Source: Hemerocallis citrina
Taxonomy: Eukaryota > Streptophyta > Magnoliopsida > Asparagales > Asphodelaceae
Reading direction: 5' to 3'
DNA length: 64,000 nucleotides
Assembly (NCBI GenBank): GCA_017893485.1
Contig: CM030361.1
Span: 304,692,822 to 304,756,821 of the forward strand
The notes under the pieces are model-generated. The model searched no databases, had not been told where the DNA came from, and saw only the letters and a program-made list of their open reading frames with translations. Both the position numbers and the translations under genes were made by a program. This document shows, one piece after another, positions 59,830-64,000 of the stretch (position 1 is the stretch's first letter; each line of letters begins with the position of its first letter).

Positions 59830-61300
59830 TTCCAACAAAAAAATAATTGATAATTTACGCATTTTCCATAAAATGTATGATGGCAAAAAGAAATTTTGAC
59901 AAACTCTAACAATAAAAACTCTAACAATAGTACCTAATTATTGTAGCTTCAAAAATTTCCCTTTTCTTGAAATCTTCAATAATTTCCTCCAATTTTGGTC
60001 TCAAATCAGGAAATGAATACTCATTCTCCAAATGATATCTGAAATTTAAAAATACAAATACTAAATTAATAATGTAATTATTTCTTTACATAATCTCAAC
60101 AGTAAATTAATAACTCAACAATACAATTAATTTAAATTTCGTGGTATTTAATTTCGTGGCATCAACAACGCTCTCTTGACTCATGAGATATTTAATTTCC
60201 ATGAAATGGGTAGGGCAAGAGGAAAGAGTGTTTTGTGTTCACAACTCATAAGCACTGAAAACAGCTGACCAACTATAATTAACCAATCACCATTGCATAT
60301 TCTCGCAGGGGTTTAGGGTGGGGGTGGCAATTAACTGTTCTCATGACTATCTATAATCTATCTACAGTTCAGCTGCAAACTTAACATTTGAAACAAACCT
60401 ACACTCACAAGCCAATGCACATGAATCCCTGACGATACACAAACAACTGTGTATCAGTAAAAAAGAACAGTTTCGTCATTTAATGATGTTGATGATATCA
60501 ATACATTACAATTTACACAAGATCTCAAATTTCAGAATAGCTTTGCAATTTTGAGATCATGACCATGAACACATTGTCCTCTGCAGTAAATTACCAATCT
60601 CAGAATGGCAGCGATTTCTTATCCTTGTTCGTTCATTCAAAACAGTAAAATGTAAGCTTATAATAGTATAATAGTTACCGAGAAAACATAGATAACTCCA
60701 CAAGCAATAAGCAAGTAACTCACATCAAGCACTGGTCAACTTCATCCCAATGATCACAATTAAGAATTAACAATAATTAAAGAATATTCTGATAAATAAT
60801 GGTAAAAATCCCAATGATCACAGATTCACAATACCTAACGGCGACGTGTAGGGACGGGCAAGGCGGCGCGGCGGAGAAGGGCGACGCGCGACGCGCGACG
60901 CGGCGATGGGCGATGCGCGACGCGGCGACAGGTGCGGGCGATGCGCGACGCGGCGACAGGTGCGGGCGACGCTGCGAGATGGTCCCTCTAGTAGTTGTCT
61001 AGATTAAGAAAGATGTCAATAAGATTCAAGATGAAAGAGATCAGGAGATGGAGAAAAAAGTTGGAACTTGGAGTTGATTGAGATGGAGAGAAATCAGGAG
61101 AAGAATAAGAAAGTAGGACGGGAGTTGATTGAGATGGAGAGAAATCAGGAGAGCTGAAGGTTGGGTTTCCTTTCTTTACTCTCTCTCTCTCTCTTTTTTA
61201 TTTTTAATAACAGTGAATAAAAAAAATTCAAAAGGGGGCCCTAAAAGATTCTGGGGCCCAAAGCAGCCGCTTGGGCTGCTTGGGCCTAGATCCGCCATTG
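59636..61300. mobile_element. Non-autonomous hAT element, 1,665 bp
   Basis: Ends CAGGGGCGTATCTGAG and CTAGATCCGCCATTG are inverted and flanked by CTTCCGCG (59628-59635) and CTTCCACG (61301-61308), an 8-bp duplication with one CpG change. Subterminal GGGGGCCCT blocks are also inverted. A (TA)n tract is at 59776-59827 and a GC-rich minisatellite at 60838-60975. No transposase. Confidence 0.8.
60838..60975. repeat. GC-rich minisatellite
   Basis: GCGATGCGCGACGCGGCGAC plus AGGTGCGGG is repeated (29-bp unit), preceded by GACGCGCGACGCGCGACGCG. It is an extreme CpG-dense island within AT-rich DNA. Confidence 0.85.
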
Positions 61301-61439
61301 CTTCCACGTTTTCCTAGCAACTCCACAATTAACCGCATCACTCGGTTTTTGTTTGGCACGGGGATCTGTGTCGGATTCTGTGTATCATCATCGTCAATTC
61401 AAGGTATGTTATCACGTATGTATATTGTCAATTCAAGGG

Positions 61440-61960
61440 TTCTGTGTCGATTTCTTGATTTTCTCTGTTTTTCAATTTGTTAAATTTTTCTTAGTCTTCA
61501 TTAAATTTTTTCTTAGTCTCTGTTAAATTTTGGGAGGTCGTTGGTTCAGCGACGAGCCGGAGGAAGTTGGGCCGATCATCACCAAGTTATTACAGTGTGG
61601 AGGCCCCTCCGGCTAGGAGAGAGTTAAATTTGTAATTGATGCGATTCATGTGATTCATGTGATTGTGAGTTTGCTTCTTAGTTGGATAACTTGGATTTCA
61701 ATTTGTACAAGTGATGATGAAATAGATTATGTTTCTGAAGTTGCACACTATGAATCATTTATTTAATGATTTGTAGCAGTGACTTGTGATGAATTAATCC
61801 TAACCGAACTTTATTTTTTCTCATTGGTTATAAGTGATGATGAGATAGATTATGTTTCTGAAGTTGCACACTGTGATTTAATGTTCAATAGGAGTGACTA
61901 GTGATGGAATAATCCTATCTCAATTCCTTTAACCCTAGATGGTTTTCGAATCATTCATTT
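61440..61960 (+). repeat. Member of right-end repeat family
   Basis: Same blocks as 58030-58560 in the same order, with small indels. Confidence 0.75.
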
Positions 61961-61982
61961 TTTGTTCAATATCTTGTTGCAG

Positions 61983-62252
61983 TTTTGGGCTCTTTCTTTG
62001 GCCAGGAGTTATTGATGAGATCCCGATCAGTTTTGGGCTCTTTCTTTGGCCAGGATTTATTGATGAGAGCCCGATCAATGCGTGAAAACCCGCACATTGT
62101 GTCTAAGGTTCCAAAAGCATCATTTGGAGTAAGTGCAAAATTTGGCCAATGTTTCTATATTAGTCCGTCTTTCAACTGGCACTATCTAATAATTATTTTT
62201 TATAGAGTGTAAAGCAACTTGACCCTCTGACAATAGAACAGCTGTACACTTA
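61983..62252 (+). pseudogene. Two-exon gene fragment, copy 2
   Basis: A 50-bp duplicated start (TTTTGGGCTCTTTCTTTGGC twice) leads to RENPHIVSKVPKASFG, donor GTAAGT-like at 62130, an intron of about 75 bp and TATAG acceptor, then VKQLDPLTIEQLYT and a stop. Homologous to 57876-58016. The parent gene is unidentified. Confidence 0.45.
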
Positions 62253-62289
62253 AATACACAGGATTACTCATTCCTCCCTCTTTTCTCAT

Positions 62290-64000
62290 AGTTCTGTGCC
62301 GATTTCTTGATTTTCTCTGTTTTTTAAATCTGTTAAATTTTTCTTAGTCTCCGTTATACTTTTTCTTAGTCACTGTTAAATTTTGGAAGGTCGTTGGTTC
62401 AGCGACGAGCCAGAGGAAGTTGGCCCTGATCATCACCAAGTTATTACAGTGTGGATGCACCTCATTGATGTGATTCATGTGATTGTGAGTTTGCTTCTTC
62501 GTTGGATAACTTGGATTTCAATTTGTACAAGTGATGATGAAATGGGTTATGTTTCTGAAGTTGCACACTATGAATCATTTATTTAATGATTTGTAGGAGT
62601 GACTTGTGATGAATTAATCTTAAATGAGCTTTATTTTTCCTCATTGGTTATAAGTGATAATGAGATGGATTATGTTTCTGAAGTTGCACACTATGATTTA
62701 ATGTTCAATAGGAGTGACTAGTGATGAAATAATCCTATCTGAGCTTTAATGTTTGGATTGAGTATTCTTTTATTTTGAAGCCGATTGCGGTGCTATAATT
62801 GGAATGCATCTTAGACAGGGCCGGTCCGGAGTTCCCGGGGGCCCGAGGCGAACTCCCAAAATGGGGCTCCCCATACAAAAAAAATAATAAAATAAAATAA
62901 AATAAAATTTTTACAAAAAATTTGCACATTGTTAAAAGCAAAATATGCAAAATAAATTTGTTTTAAATCACTCAAATTTGAAGTCTGAAATTCAATTCAT
63001 GTCTTCAAGTCTAAACCCAAATAATCTTCAGAAAAGTTTTAAAGCTCAAATAATTATTTTTGGAGGCCTCTAATAATAGTATTTTTCTTTTATGGTTAAA
63101 TTTTTCTTAGTCTCCGTTATACTTTTTCTTAGTCACTGTTAAATTTTGGAAGGTTGTTAGTTCAGCGATGAGCCAGAGGAAGTTGGCCCTGATCATCACC
63201 AAGTTATTACAGTGTGGAGGCCCCTCTGGCTAGGAGAGAGTTAAATTTGTAATTGATGTGATTCATGTGATTGTGAGTTTGCTTCTTCGTTGGATAACTT
63301 GGATTTCAATTAGTACAAGTGATGATGAAATGGGTTATGTTTTTGAAGTTGCACACTATGAATCATTTATTTAATGATTTGTAGGAGTGACTTGTGATGA
63401 ATTAATCTTAACTGAGCTTTATTTTTCCTCATTGGTTATAAGTGATAATGAGATGGATTATGTTTCTGAAGTTGCACACTATGATTTAATGTTCAATAGG
63501 AGTGACTAGTGATGAAATAAACCTATCTGAGCTTTAATGTTTGGTTTGAGTATTCTTTTATTTTGAAGCCGATTGCGGTGCTATAATTGGAATGCATCTT
63601 AGACAGGGCCGGCCCTGAGTTCCCGGGGGCCCGAGGCGAACTCCCAAAATGGGGCTCCCCATACAAAAAAAAATAAAAAAAAATAAAAAAAAAAATAAAA
63701 TAAAATTTATACAAAAATTTGCACATTGTTAAAAGCAAAATATGCAAAATAAATTTGTTTTAAATCACTCAAATTTAAAGTCTGAAATTCAATTCATGAC
63801 TTCAAGTCTAAACCCAAATAATCTTCAAAAAAGTTTTAAAGCTCAAATAATTATTTTTGGAGGCCTCTAATAATAGTATTTTTCTTTTATGGTTAAATTT
63901 TTCTTAGTCTCCGTTATACTTTTTCTTAGTCACTGTTAAATTTTGGAAGGTCGTTGGTTCAGCGACGAGCCAGAGGAAGTTGGCCCTGATCATCACCAAG
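62290..64000 (+). repeat. 788-bp tandem array running off the window
   Basis: The CAGGGCCGG block starts at 62816 and 63604 (788 bp apart). The GGTCGTTGGTTCAGCG block recurs near 62388, 63151 and 63948. Neighbouring units are very similar, so the array is recent. It continues beyond 64000. Confidence 0.88.

Overview
This window is nuclear DNA of a flowering plant, most likely a eudicot. It is AT-rich and intron-bearing and is dominated by plant-type transposons: Ty3/gypsy of the Tat type, Ty1/copia of the Tork type, L1 and RTE LINEs, hAT elements, Helitrons and MITEs. The species cannot be fixed from the sequence. Everything here was read by eye; no alignment or database search was run.

One host gene is complete: an RbBP5-like WD40 gene (RBL, a COMPASS H3K4-methyltransferase subunit) with five coding exons between 8741 and 18522, giving 562 codons that join in frame with GT/AG junctions. 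Its introns 2 and 3 (4.2 and 2.9 kb) hold Helitrons and other repeats. Other host-gene material is partial: an orphan intact exon of the methionine-salvage enzyme DEP1 (49440-49586), a frameshifted fragment of a BTB/POZ LRB/POB1-like first exon (34236-34435), a duplicate of part of RBL intron 2 about 50 kb away (58779-59373), and repeated exon-like fragments at the right end.

Layout: 0-3.7 kb, a 5'-truncated L1 LINE between two 486-bp direct repeats; 3.7-8.4 kb, MITEs, Helitrons, a solo LTR, a hAT-like element and a LINE tail; 8.4-18.9 kb, RBL; 19.9-34.0 kb, one complete 14.1-kb Tat-type gypsy element (identical 662-bp LTR lengths, GTGGG target duplication) with gag-pol broken by three stops, a 12-copy hairpin repeat, an intact spliced antisense gene and a 23-copy 58-bp satellite; 34-41 kb, large solo-LTR-like elements with TGTAACACCC-type ends and nested DNA transposons; 40.6-49.4 kb, a nested stack (RTE LINE split by a 2.7-kb solo LTR, itself split by a 4.8-kb copia element) beside the DEP1 exon; 51-57.1 kb, a 3.2-kb LTR-like element nested in a relative; 57.6-64 kb, a MITE, duplicated gene fragments, a hAT-like element and a 788-bp tandem array running off the window.

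The most unusual structures are the compensatory hairpins inside the gypsy element, the paired tRNA-like modules in the giant LTRs, the 486-bp repeat around the LINE, and the higher-order structure of the 58-bp satellite.
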